A stretch of DNA of 64,000 nt, taken from positions 393,135 to 457,134 of the forward strand of contig MERU01000004.1 in NCBI GenBank assembly GCA_001770725.1, in the 5' to 3' direction. Numbering within the stretch: the stretch's first letter is position 1; every line of letters starts with the position of its first letter. Origin of the DNA: Burkholderiales bacterium RIFCSPHIGHO2_01_FULL_63_240. GTDB lineage: Bacteria; Pseudomonadota; Gammaproteobacteria; Burkholderiales; Burkholderiaceae_C. Shown in pieces: positions 49,429-57,093 of the stretch. The notes beneath the pieces are model-generated. The model was not told the origin of the DNA, ran no database searches, and saw nothing but the letters and a program-made list of their open reading frames with translations. Made by a program: the position numbers and the translations under genes.

Positions 49429-50554
49429 GGGCGCCTCCCACAGGATCTCGACTTGGGCCACGCTGACCTACCCGACCAGTACGCTTGCGACCTTTGGGAG
49501 GGTCAATGGGCATGACGGGCGCTGCGATGTGAATTGAAGGTGTGTAGTCCAGCCCCAGTAAGCTAGCCAGATCGTCATCTGGAACATCTTCCAGGCGCAG
49601 TTCTCCGGCTAAGGCTTCATTCACGAGGCGAACGAGTTGACGGTTCGTGAGCTCCTGCCTCTTGATGATGTCCCAAGTAAGAACTTGCTCTGGTGTTGAT
49701 AACGCGTCAACAAGCGCACGATCAAGCCAGTCCTTCAAGACGCCGACGCAACCAACCGATTTGACAAAGAAGTAGTCGGCGTGAGCAAGGAGGTCGGGCT
49801 CCTTTGGAATTTGCATGGACTCCAAGAATGCATTCAAGACATCCGTGAACCGATCCTCATCGGGTACACCTGACGTGGACTTACCTGCTGCATAGCGCCT
49901 CATATGGATGACGTCTGACCGTCGAATGAGTTGGCCAGATCCTTCAAGGACACCCAGCAAATCATAGGCACCCACCAAGATGAGAGGGATTCGAAACTCG
50001 ACGGCCAAGGACTTGAGAATCTCGAATTGGAGAAGCGGCCGTACACCTGCCTTCACACGGAGTATGGCGCTCGCCTCATCAAGAATGATGAATGGCACTT
50101 TCCTGTGCCGTACCAAGCTCTCCAAGCTGCGCCGGAGTTCTTCACGGACCATGCCTTTGACACTTGGCAACGTGCTGCCATCAAGTTCAACTTCGAAATG
50201 CCTCAGCACCTTTCGCTTGATTAGGACTTCACCGGCAGCGTGAAGCATCCTTATGAACAGGTCCTTCCAGTTGAAGTTGCCATCTAACGGAGTTGGCGCC
50301 TTGATTGAAATAAATGGGAGGAAGCCGGGGTCACTTTGAATACGCTCAGCGTAGTGTTTGATGAGATGTCGCTCGAGGGCTTCGACGATCGTGCTCTTGC
50401 CCACGCCACTTGGTCCGAGCAACACAATCACGCTCTCTGGACGAGAGTTCTTAACCAATCGAAGGACAGCGCTCAAAGCCAGATCAAGCGAGGCATGTTT
50501 GACCTTCTTGCTGCGAAATGCAGCCACCCTTGGATCGATGGCATCGTTGCTCAT
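49421..50554 (-). CDS. tnsC: TnsC-like AAA+ transposition regulator
   Basis: This 377-residue ATPase has Walker A LLGPSGVGKSTIVEAL near residue 46 and Walker B PFIILDEASAIL near 155, in the layout of TnsC/TniB. TnsC passes the target signal from TniQ/TnsD to the transposase and controls target immunity through ATP hydrolysis. A helical C-terminal part (SLLGLDYTPSIHIAAPVMP) ends in a basic tail (KGRKRTGRVGQRGPSRD), perhaps for DNA or partner contact. The start overlaps the tnsAB stop (ATGA) and has GGAGG just upstream within tnsAB, so it is translationally coupled. Confidence 0.92.
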   Translation of the reverse strand: MSNDAIDPRVAAFRSKKVKHASLDLALSAVLRLVKNSRPESVIVLLGPSGVGKSTIVEALERHLIKHYAERIQSDPGFLPFISIKAPTPLDGNFNWKDLFIRMLHAAGEVLIKRKVLRHFEVELDGSTLPSVKGMVREELRRSLESLVRHRKVPFIILDEASAILRVKAGVRPLLQFEILKSLAVEFRIPLILVGAYDLLGVLEGSGQLIRRSDVIHMRRYAAGKSTSGVPDEDRFTDVLNAFLESMQIPKEPDLLAHADYFFVKSVGCVGVLKDWLDRALVDALSTPEQVLTWDIIKRQELTNRQLVRLVNEALAGELRLEDVPDDDLASLLGLDYTPSIHIAAPVMPIDPPKGRKRTGRVGQRGPSRDPVGGAHV

Positions 50555-53304
50555 AAGTCCTCCAGTTGCCTGACTGGCGTAGGTATTCTTTTGATGATCG
50601 CAACGCTGGGTTGCGGCACGGGCTGATCGACTTTGCTGATCCGATCGCGATGTGGTCGCGCCTCTTCGTCGTTTTGCAACTGGTTCGCCAAATCTTCGTC
50701 CGCCTCGCGCCCCTGTAGAAACAGCGCCAGTCTTTCCGCGTTGACACCCTTGTTCTTCTCAGGAGACCGAGCAATCAGCTTCAGTCGCTCCGTCACGAGC
50801 CAAATGGCACGCTCGGAGTACTGCGAAAAAATGGCGTAATGTTCCGAATAGCAGGTGTGCCACAGCCCGTTGACAAGCACGTAGGCAAGGCCGGCATTGA
50901 ATGGGTCATAGCGAGCATGAACCTTCGACTCCAATACACCAGGTTGCAGAAATGCTTCGCACTTGAACCACCGGTAGTTGATCTTGACGCCTGCTGCAGT
51001 CACCTTGACCAAACCACGGTGAGCTGCTGGACAACTCTGGGCAATGAAGGTCTGGTCATAAGGAATCAGCCTGTTGCAACGCTCACCATGAGAGCGAATC
51101 CCCAAAGCCCACGCTTCGTTCGGAGACATTCCTAAGCCTGCATGGTGGTTGACGTGGAAAACCTCATCAAGGTATTTCTGCATGCCCTCATTGAAGCGTT
51201 CCAATGTCCACACGGCATGGCGACTTGGATCAACTTCCGGACTGACTCTTCTGAAATGGTTCTCAGCGACATCTGTACTGCCCATCAAGTTGCTGACGAA
51301 CTGAGAAATTGCGGTATTGAACATGCGCTCGCATGTACTACCCCCACGTGGCTTGCCTGCCTTTCTCTCGCGCTTGGTCACGCACAACAGAGCAAGCTGG
51401 GTTTCCCAATAAGTGCTCTTGAAGTCAGATCCTTGGTCGCTCACAATGATCTGAGGCACGCGGTTGTACCGACGCACGCAATCACGCAGAACCATCATGC
51501 AAGAGCGATAGGACGGTGGATCGAAACTTAGATAAAAAGCCAGCACTTTCCGCGTATTGGCGTCAGTCAAGAACGTCAACCAGATGGTGTCAACAATTCC
51601 AGCGAGCTTGCTGTGCACGAATTTGAGCGGCAACGGCGTGTGATCGATGTGTGCGATGTGCCAAGGCCGCACACCATGCCTCGGGGTTGTCCATTCGAGA
51701 TCCAGGAATTGGGGCTCCAGGTCGTACGCTGCTTTTTCGCCTACACGGGCGACAGTCTGCGCATGACCATGCCTGCCTTTGACCAATGAGCAAAACGTGA
51801 CATAGCTGACAGGCGTTAGCCCCTGTGAATAGGCCAAAACTCGATAACGCCCCCAACTGACAAAGCGCCGCTTGTTGCGAATAGTCTCCCAGTCGTTTGC
51901 GATCGTTTCGCGCGCAAGCTCAAGTGACCGGGGCGATGCACGGACAGCACGCTTTTTGCCGCGCTTTGGGAACAAGCCGACAAAGCCATTTCCAAATTGA
52001 ATTTCAGCCGCGCGATAGCTGGCCTTCCAGTTGAACTTGGTTCGGCGCTTGATCTTTGACAACAGTGGGTTGGTGGAAGGATCCGCAATTTCTTCGATGA
52101 TTTCGTAGCGCCACTGGGCCAAACGCAGATCTTTAGGACTTGCTGTCTTCAGCATGGCCTCAGCCGTGGGTACGCCACTATCGAGAGAGACTGCTTGAGC
52201 GACGATGCGGCCTTCAGCGACGAGGCTGACCAAGTCGGCGTGTTGAAGTTCCGCCATATCGCTGCCCGAGGCGCCCTTTTCAAGCCGCTTCATCGTGACA
52301 TGGGTCTTGCCTTGGTTGATGATCTGCCAGACAACCCCGTCCCAGGTCAGGAGGCCGCCAGGAACGATTTCAACGCCAACATCAGCAGATGCGTGCGTTG
52401 GCCGTTGCTTCAAGAATGTTCGGTATGCGTGGAACGTGGCTTCGTCCCGGAAGATGAAGGCCCGCTCCTGATTTGACAGCCGATGCTCAAGGATCGGAAA
52501 GTAAATAGCGCGTTGGGCAAGCAAGGTGTAGACGGCATCTGCCGGCACAGATGGCTCCATGTGCACCAAGTCAAATACGCTGATCCATCCAGTAGCCTTC
52601 AAGCGATCTAATATGAACTGACGATGCTCATCAGAGACCGGGGGCGGATCACCCGTCAGGTAATCCTTCAGCAGCTCCAAGTTTTCATGCAGCGTCCAGT
52701 TGTTCTGTGCTGAAGACCGGATCTGGTATCCGCAGCCGAACTCCGCAGCGGCCTCCTCTGCTGGGGGTGAGCGCCAAAGGCCTGCGCCGATGTTTTTGTA
52801 GCGCGCTGGGGACTCCTTTGCCAGCTTGACCAACTCTTCTTCACGCTTGCATTCGACGAAGGCGAATCGCGTTTTGGTGATCCGCAGGAAGTCCGGGGTG
52901 GTCAGCGCCGTGATCAGCCGACTACTGCCTGGCTTTCTGTACTTGACCTTAAGAGGCTCGACCTGAGGATAGAACTCCAGTGTTGCCAAGTCATGGTCCC
53001 ATTCGACCGCAGCCACGTATTCCGTACTTGTGGCTTCCACCTCTACGACGAACGGCATCTTCAGCGGGGCATACCTCGTCTTGCCTGACATCTTGTTGCT
53101 GCGCACGGCCCGATGAGGCGGGTTGTCACGTATCTGACGGATACGCGCGCGGCCTTGATCCGGCACATTGAGGCGCTCGAACAGCGATTGAAGCTCCCCA
53201 TCCTCGAGGGGCAGGCCCCGGCAACTTGAGTGGGGAGCGTCCTCTGAACGCGCCGAAGGAGTGATCTCTCCCACGCGCAGTTCGTCATGACCGTCTTTAG
53301 ACAT
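50551..53304 (-). CDS. tnsAB: Fused TnsA-TnsB transposase
   Basis: This is a 917-residue fusion. Residues about 85-200 form a TnsA-like endonuclease: VEVEATSTEYVAAVEWD, then TPDFLRI and FAFVECKREEE, giving the E, D and ExK of the nicking centre. From about 220 a TnsB begins, with helix-turn-helix DNA-binding domains. The rve/DDE catalytic core has PWHIAHIDHTPL (first D), QIIVSDQGSDFK (second D) and GSTCERMFN (E). All catalytic residues are present, so cut-and-paste movement is plausible. Start ATG 53304 has CTGGAG about 9 nt upstream. Fused TnsAB is known in some CRISPR-associated and other Tn7-like elements, whereas Tn7 itself has separate genes. It is the first gene of the tnsAB-tnsC-tniQ-tniQ operon. 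Confidence 0.93.
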   Translation of the reverse strand: MSKDGHDELRVGEITPSARSEDAPHSSCRGLPLEDGELQSLFERLNVPDQGRARIRQIRDNPPHRAVRSNKMSGKTRYAPLKMPFVVEVEATSTEYVAAVEWDHDLATLEFYPQVEPLKVKYRKPGSSRLITALTTPDFLRITKTRFAFVECKREEELVKLAKESPARYKNIGAGLWRSPPAEEAAAEFGCGYQIRSSAQNNWTLHENLELLKDYLTGDPPPVSDEHRQFILDRLKATGWISVFDLVHMEPSVPADAVYTLLAQRAIYFPILEHRLSNQERAFIFRDEATFHAYRTFLKQRPTHASADVGVEIVPGGLLTWDGVVWQIINQGKTHVTMKRLEKGASGSDMAELQHADLVSLVAEGRIVAQAVSLDSGVPTAEAMLKTASPKDLRLAQWRYEIIEEIADPSTNPLLSKIKRRTKFNWKASYRAAEIQFGNGFVGLFPKRGKKRAVRASPRSLELARETIANDWETIRNKRRFVSWGRYRVLAYSQGLTPVSYVTFCSLVKGRHGHAQTVARVGEKAAYDLEPQFLDLEWTTPRHGVRPWHIAHIDHTPLPLKFVHSKLAGIVDTIWLTFLTDANTRKVLAFYLSFDPPSYRSCMMVLRDCVRRYNRVPQIIVSDQGSDFKSTYWETQLALLCVTKRERKAGKPRGGSTCERMFNTAISQFVSNLMGSTDVAENHFRRVSPEVDPSRHAVWTLERFNEGMQKYLDEVFHVNHHAGLGMSPNEAWALGIRSHGERCNRLIPYDQTFIAQSCPAAHRGLVKVTAAGVKINYRWFKCEAFLQPGVLESKVHARYDPFNAGLAYVLVNGLWHTCYSEHYAIFSQYSERAIWLVTERLKLIARSPEKNKGVNAERLALFLQGREADEDLANQLQNDEEARPHRDRISKVDQPVPQPSVAIIKRIPTPVRQLEDL

Positions 53305-53306
53305 CG

Positions 53307-53387
53307 TTTTTCTCCAGGCAACAGTTGACCATTGGAGAAAAACTGGCTAAATTTCAGTACCACCCGAAATCGCAAGGTTTTCTCCAA
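53307..53387. promoter_or_regulatory. Three TGGAGAAAA-type motifs upstream of tnsAB
   Basis: TTTTTCTCCAGG (53307-53318), TTGGAGAAAA (53332-53341) and TTTTCTCCAA (53378-53387) are copies of one motif, the last two a perfect 10-bp inverted repeat. They fill the leader of tnsAB, and the nearest copy includes its GGAG ribosome site. Likely binding sites for a repressor or for TnsB (inferred). Confidence 0.5.
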
Positions 53388-53648
53388 GCTGACCTGAGAG
53401 GCAAACACCTCTCAGGTCCAGTAAGGATTGATTAACGTTAAGTTGACTTGCTGGGGTCGGTTCCTTTCATCTACTAGCGGCTCGGCACATACTTGCTGAC
53501 TCCCGCCTGCGCTTTGGATGCAGCCAAACCTGCCATCCAGACGCAAATAAAAATCAGCATATCGCCTTGAATAACTTGCAATCCTAAGCGAGTAAATCAT
53601 TGGCCACAAGAGCCGCACAAACCACCCAAGCCCACACCGAACCATCTC

Positions 53649-53687
53649 AATAACAAGAATAATAATAATATTATTATTCTTGTTATT
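53649..53687. repeat. AT-rich perfect palindrome, 18-bp arms
   Basis: The left arm AATAACAAGAATAATAAT is followed by AAT and then its exact reverse complement ending at 53687. It stands in an otherwise GC-richer region 345 bp upstream of tnsAB. It may be a cruciform or protein-binding site, or a bidirectional terminator-like element. Confidence 0.7.
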
Positions 53688-54186
53688 ACCGGGATTACCG
53701 GATGGCATCGGGGCCACGCATGCGACGACACGCGCGCGTCGTTGGACTTAAACGCCCAGGGGCAAGTCTGTGAAGGCGAAGGCGGAAGGCGCGGCTAGCC
53801 AGCTATCGCTGCTCGCACAAGGCTGACAAGAAGCCACGCGGAATCAGACCCCCTCTGCATAGGCAGACGCGGCCAACTCATTCAGGGAAACTAGGTTTAG
53901 TCCACGAAAGCGAGATCCGGATGAATATGACGTCATCCGCACTTGCAATGGATTTATTGAGGAGGCAGCAGGACCGAAATCGCCCAATGCCCCAGCATTC
54001 GCGATGAGACGGGCGCATATATCGAGGATGCCTGGAGACTCGGCGCCCCAGTATCAAAGATGCTTTGACGCATCTCCGGAGCAATGAAGCGAAGGTCTTT
54101 GCTCTAGGCAAAAGCATCGCAACCGCGCCAAGAAACAAGCCCCTTAACGCGAGCGACTGAAAGGTTCAGCTATGCGGTGAGTTGCG

Positions 54187-54259
54187 ATAAACCTAAAAAT
54201 TGCACTTGCGAAATAAAGCTAAGAGTTGCACTCGGTGCAATTCTTAGCTTTAAGTCACA
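54187..54259. repeat. Right end of the Tn7-like element with three motif copies
   Basis: The terminus on the minus strand reads TGTGACTTAAAGCTAAG from 54259. It contains one motif copy in that orientation (54234-54259) and two copies in the opposite orientation (54212-54235 and 54187-54209), all with TTGCAC cores. The outer two form a palindrome with 18-bp arms (54214-54231 and 54235-54252), one mismatch and a TCG centre. Left-end copies are all in one direction, so the right end is arranged differently. Confidence 0.72.
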
Positions 54260-54284
54260 AAGCGCCTGCGCAGCAGATCGCCCA

Positions 54285-54342
54285 TGGCGGGTGCGGTGAG
54301 ATTCGAACTCACGGAGGGCGCAAACCCTCGCCGGTTTTCAAG
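54285..54342 (-). tRNA. 3' half of tRNA-Ser(UGA), attachment-site remnant
   Basis: Read leftward, the sequence runs from an anticodon loop CTTGAAA and stem ACCGG, through a long variable arm (GCGAGGGTTTGCGCCCTCCG), a T arm (GTGAG-TTCGAAT-CTCAC), and an acceptor strand CGCACCC to GCCA. The long variable arm and TGA anticodon identify serine. Upstream of the anticodon loop the sequence no longer matches: CCGGT and the D arm are absent. Such 3' halves are left when tyrosine-recombinase elements integrate in a tRNA gene. It is not functional as it stands. Confidence 0.8.
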
Positions 54343-54689
54343 TTCACGGCTTTATCCAAGCCCATCAATCACTTAGGACAAGATCGTCTCCGCATCTGCT
54401 CAAAAAGTAGGCAGGCGCTTTCCTGGGGAAATGCTCCCTTGGACGACGCGTTGCGGAAACGGTTTTTGAGGGGTTCGGCCCCCGCGAAACAGGCCTCCCC
54501 CCCGCCCCTCCACGGCCCGTGGAGGGGGGCGCTTCACCGCCCGGCGGGGGCTCGATCGGAGCTGCCCGCACTGCGTTCAGCTCCGCCTCGCTGTGTAGCG
54601 TCTTCGGCTCCGTCAGCCGTCAAGGGCTTCGCAAGCGCGGCCTGCGGCCGCGCCCTTGACCGCTGCCTCCACCGACCCGGGAGGTCATC
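54343..54689. other. Gene-free GC-rich stretch with strong hairpins
   Basis: No gene is supported in these 347 bases. CCCCTCCACG-GCC-CGTGGAGGGG (54505-54527) is a perfect 10-bp stem. Farther on, GTCAAGGGC pairs with GCCCTTGAC around a GC-rich loop. The stretch ends in GGGAGG, the ribosome site of the next gene. Such hairpin-rich leaders occur in integrative elements. Confidence 0.5.
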
Positions 54690-55844
54690 ATGATCGAGCC
54701 CCGCATCGATTACGTGATGAAGGTTCGCTTGAAGAACCTGGTGGCCGGGGCCGAGGCCCAGCAGATCCATGAACAGAAGGTCGCCAAGGTGGTGAACTTG
54801 ATCCACAAGTGCCACATTGCAGCGACGCCAGGCATCGCGGCGCTGCTTGGCAGCGACACGTCGAATGCCAAAAAACTGGTGGACAAACTGGTCGCCCAGA
54901 AGATTCTTCAAGAATGCCAGGTCGATTTCTGCAGCCGCGCACCACGCGGTGTGGTTTACAAGCTCGGGCCATTTGGCGTGCTGAAAGCCGAGCGGTTGTC
55001 CGAAGATTTTGTGGAATACCGGTACGACACAGGGCCCCGAATTTCTGGCCTGCCCCAAGCCGAACACGACCTGTTGTGCTCTGAGATTGCCGCTCACTGG
55101 ATTTACGGGGGCGGCGAGTTGATCGACACGGACTACACCATTCGCCGCAGCCAGACGGCTGAGCAGCCCGTCAAAATCGTCGACCTTGTCCTTAGCCACA
55201 ATGACGCTTTCTATTCAGTCGAGGTTGAGAAGTCACCGAAGTCTGAGCGAGAGGCCGATCAGATGGTACTGGCTGCGCTGAATTCGACCTGGCGCTTCAC
55301 CGCGTGGGTTTGCATCGCTGGCGCCACAGCCAACCACCTGCGTCGCATGCTCGATCAGCGACACGTGAACGAATGGGTTTTGAACGGCTCGAACAAATGG
55401 GTCAAGTCGGGAACATCGATCCCCCTGCCATTTGAGTTTCGGCGTCGGCAGTTGGTGATTCATGTCGCAAAGGAAGCGCTGCCGCGCACCCCGGTGGAGT
55501 GGCTGAATCGCTTTCAAGTGAATTCCACCGAGGCGACAGCCAAGGTTCACCAGCGGGTACGTACCAAAGGCTGGATCCTCTCCCCTTTGAAGCCGTCATC
55601 GTGGGTGCAAGGGGCTTCTGAATTCGAGTTGTCGCAGCCCTCAAAAAGCGACCACATCCTCGCCGGCACACACCTTGGTGACGGCAACTGGCGGCTGCAC
55701 CTCGCAGAAGAACCACCAGAATCTGGGCAATCTGTTTTGGCGCGCATCCGCCCGGCCAAAGAATTCGACGGCCGCCCTGCCCCCGCTGGCGTGATCGAGG
55801 CCATCGTCGATTGTCTGGACGTCATTGACAGGGTTGGCCAATGA
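54690..55844 (+). CDS. Winged-helix protein with an E-x-E-K core, possibly replication-relaxation-like
   Basis: This is a 384-residue protein whose ATG 54690 has GGGAGG 6 nt upstream. Residues 25-110 look like a winged helix (KVVNLIHKCHIAATPGIAALLG ... VYKLGPFGVLKAERL). Residues 120-200 carry HDLLCSEIAAHW, then VKIVDLVLSHNDAFYSVEVEKSPK, a D-(x)n-E-x-E-K pattern like the nuclease-like core of replication-relaxation (Replic_Relax) proteins on mobile elements. That name is a suggestion only. It is coupled to the next gene by a 4-bp overlap. Confidence 0.6.
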   Translation: MIEPRIDYVMKVRLKNLVAGAEAQQIHEQKVAKVVNLIHKCHIAATPGIAALLGSDTSNAKKLVDKLVAQKILQECQVDFCSRAPRGVVYKLGPFGVLKAERLSEDFVEYRYDTGPRISGLPQAEHDLLCSEIAAHWIYGGGELIDTDYTIRRSQTAEQPVKIVDLVLSHNDAFYSVEVEKSPKSEREADQMVLAALNSTWRFTAWVCIAGATANHLRRMLDQRHVNEWVLNGSNKWVKSGTSIPLPFEFRRRQLVIHVAKEALPRTPVEWLNRFQVNSTEATAKVHQRVRTKGWILSPLKPSSWVQGASEFELSQPSKSDHILAGTHLGDGNWRLHLAEEPPESGQSVLARIRPAKEFDGRPAPAGVIEAIVDCLDVIDRVGQ

Positions 55845-56710
55845 GCAAGAAGCAAAAGTCGTCACCATGGGACGGGTGGGATTACATGCTGTCCATCATG
55901 GGTGAGTCCGTCACCTTGGATATTCGTTGGCCCATCGTCGACGTCAGCCAGACCTCCGTCACGCTCAATACGCCGGCTGGTGCCCTGACCTTTGCAAAGG
56001 GAAACTGGCCCGGTGGCAGTTCGGCCGTGCTGGTCGACGTTGAGGAGGTCGATGAGTTCATCGAACACCTCTCTACCTTCTTCACCGATACCCCAGAGCC
56101 CGTGATTCGCCAACTGCACTCGGCCGTGGCTTTGATTCGCCGCGAAGATGCCAAGAAGGAGGCCGTCGACGGACCGTTCAACCCGCTGGCAATCTTTGAC
56201 ACAAACCCCAGACCTGCTTCCTCTGAGCCACAAGCCATGACCAAAGCTTCGCCCTTCATTCTTTTCGACCGTCCCACCGCTCTCAATCTAGAGTTGGTGA
56301 ACGCCTATCTGGAAACCGACTACAAGGTGTTTGCATCCGAGGGCGACACCAAGGAGCGCGCATTCACGATGCGCGTAGGCCATGCATGCGAGTCTCTGGC
56401 TCATCTGTTTCAGGAGCGAGGCATCCAATGCGCCGCCTTTGTCACGGCGTACAACCCGTACAGCACCGCCCATGAGGACCAGGACAACGAGACACGCCAA
56501 GCATCGTTGCTTCAGACCCTGGACCAGCACAAGGTGATTTACCGGCTGGGCGAAGGGCGCCATCCATTGGGCAGGTGGTCCGCTGAGCCCAGTGTCTTGG
56601 CGCTGAACCTGCCGCTGGATGCCAGCAAGCGCCTGGGTATGCGCTTCCGTCAAAACGCTGTGCTTTGGTGCGGCGCGGACGCCATCCCCCACCTGGTTCT
56701 ACTCATGTGA
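55841..56710 (+). CDS. DUF3293-domain protein
   Basis: This is a 289-residue protein. The C-terminal half (about 150-289) matches DUF3293: LVNAYLETDYKVF, AAFVTAYNPYS, EDQDNETRQASLL, LGEGRHPLGRWSAEPSV and RFRQNAVLWCG. The N-terminal 130 residues form an unrelated strand-rich domain starting KKQKSSPWDGWDYMLSIMG. DUF3293 has no established function. The start overlaps the stop of the winged-helix gene (ATGA), so the two proteins probably act together in the island. Confidence 0.75.
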   Translation: MSKKQKSSPWDGWDYMLSIMGESVTLDIRWPIVDVSQTSVTLNTPAGALTFAKGNWPGGSSAVLVDVEEVDEFIEHLSTFFTDTPEPVIRQLHSAVALIRREDAKKEAVDGPFNPLAIFDTNPRPASSEPQAMTKASPFILFDRPTALNLELVNAYLETDYKVFASEGDTKERAFTMRVGHACESLAHLFQERGIQCAAFVTAYNPYSTAHEDQDNETRQASLLQTLDQHKVIYRLGEGRHPLGRWSAEPSVLALNLPLDASKRLGMRFRQNAVLWCGADAIPHLVLLM

Positions 56711-57093
56711 GGGCCGAAGCCTTGATTGGCCTTGGAGTTGCCAGCGATTGCCACACGGTATGGCCAACGGCTGGAATTTAGGCCGGTGACCCCAACTTTC
56801 CCGGACTTGAAGTCCGAGAAAGTTGTCACCAACATGTCGTGTTTCGGCCACCGTCGCCAAGAGACGAAGGCGGGCCTCGCAGGTGGCAAATGCCATCACC
56901 GAAGCCAGGGGATGACACCACACGGATACCCCTTAAAATGCAAGCAGGCACCCGCCCTACTTGCACGCGAGTAAAACAAGGTTCTCTCGTCATTGAATGG
57001 CTGCACCACATCGGTCGGCTTTCTTTCGCCCACTCCTCGCAGGGTGCTTAAACGCGTGCATTCCTCCCAGCGAGACAGGGCATCAATGAAAGA
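56711..57093. other. Gene-free stretch with a long interrupted inverted repeat
   Basis: No gene is supported in these 383 bases. The interrupted inverted repeat at 56785-56830 is the main structure. The last part leads into the next start without a strong ribosome site. Confidence 0.5.
56785..56830. repeat. Interrupted inverted repeat
   Basis: GGTGAC, AACTTTC and GGACTT pair in order with AAGTCC, GAAAGTT and GTCACC around a single-base centre. The three paired blocks (6, 7 and 6 bp) are separated by small mismatched loops (CCC, CC opposite GA). It follows the DUF3293 gene and has no T run on either side. Confidence 0.6.

Larger units (their letters stand above)
53305..54186. other. Gene-free right-end region between tnsAB and the terminal repeats
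   Basis: These roughly 880 bases hold no convincing gene. They contain three TGGAGAAAA motifs next to tnsAB, an 18-bp-arm AT-rich palindrome at 53649 and a GACGAC/GTCGTTG-like dyad near 53726. A leftward frame at 53878-54138 is Arg/Ser-rich without a ribosome site and is not accepted. This may be degraded cargo or regulatory DNA. Confidence 0.5.
24428..54259. mobile_element. Tn7-like transposon carrying a defence-gene cargo
   Basis: The two ends are inverted copies of TGTGACTTAAAGCT (24428-24441 and 54246-54259). They share internal TTGCAC-containing motifs and enclose tnsAB, tnsC and two tniQ genes near the right end. Base composition inside is clearly less GC-rich than the left chromosome. 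AAAGC precedes the left end. The right end is followed by AAGCG, which would fit a 5-bp AAAGC duplication that lost one A from a run of A. No cas genes or CRISPR array were seen. The right end is 25 bp past the 3' end of a tRNA-Ser remnant. Boundaries are read from sequence; mobility and targeting are inferred. Confidence 0.88.

Noticed and set aside
53878..54138. 86-codon leftward frame in the right transposon end
   Set aside because: Arg/Ser-rich, no ribosome site, no recognisable fold; probably chance.
24428..54259. CRISPR array or Cas genes that would make this a CRISPR-associated transposon
   Set aside because: No regularly spaced repeats and no Cas-like protein were found; the repeats present are terminal TnsB-type sites.
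54226..54693. 155-codon frame across the tRNA-Ser remnant
   Set aside because: It runs through the transposon end, the tRNA half and GC hairpins, so it cannot be a conserved gene.
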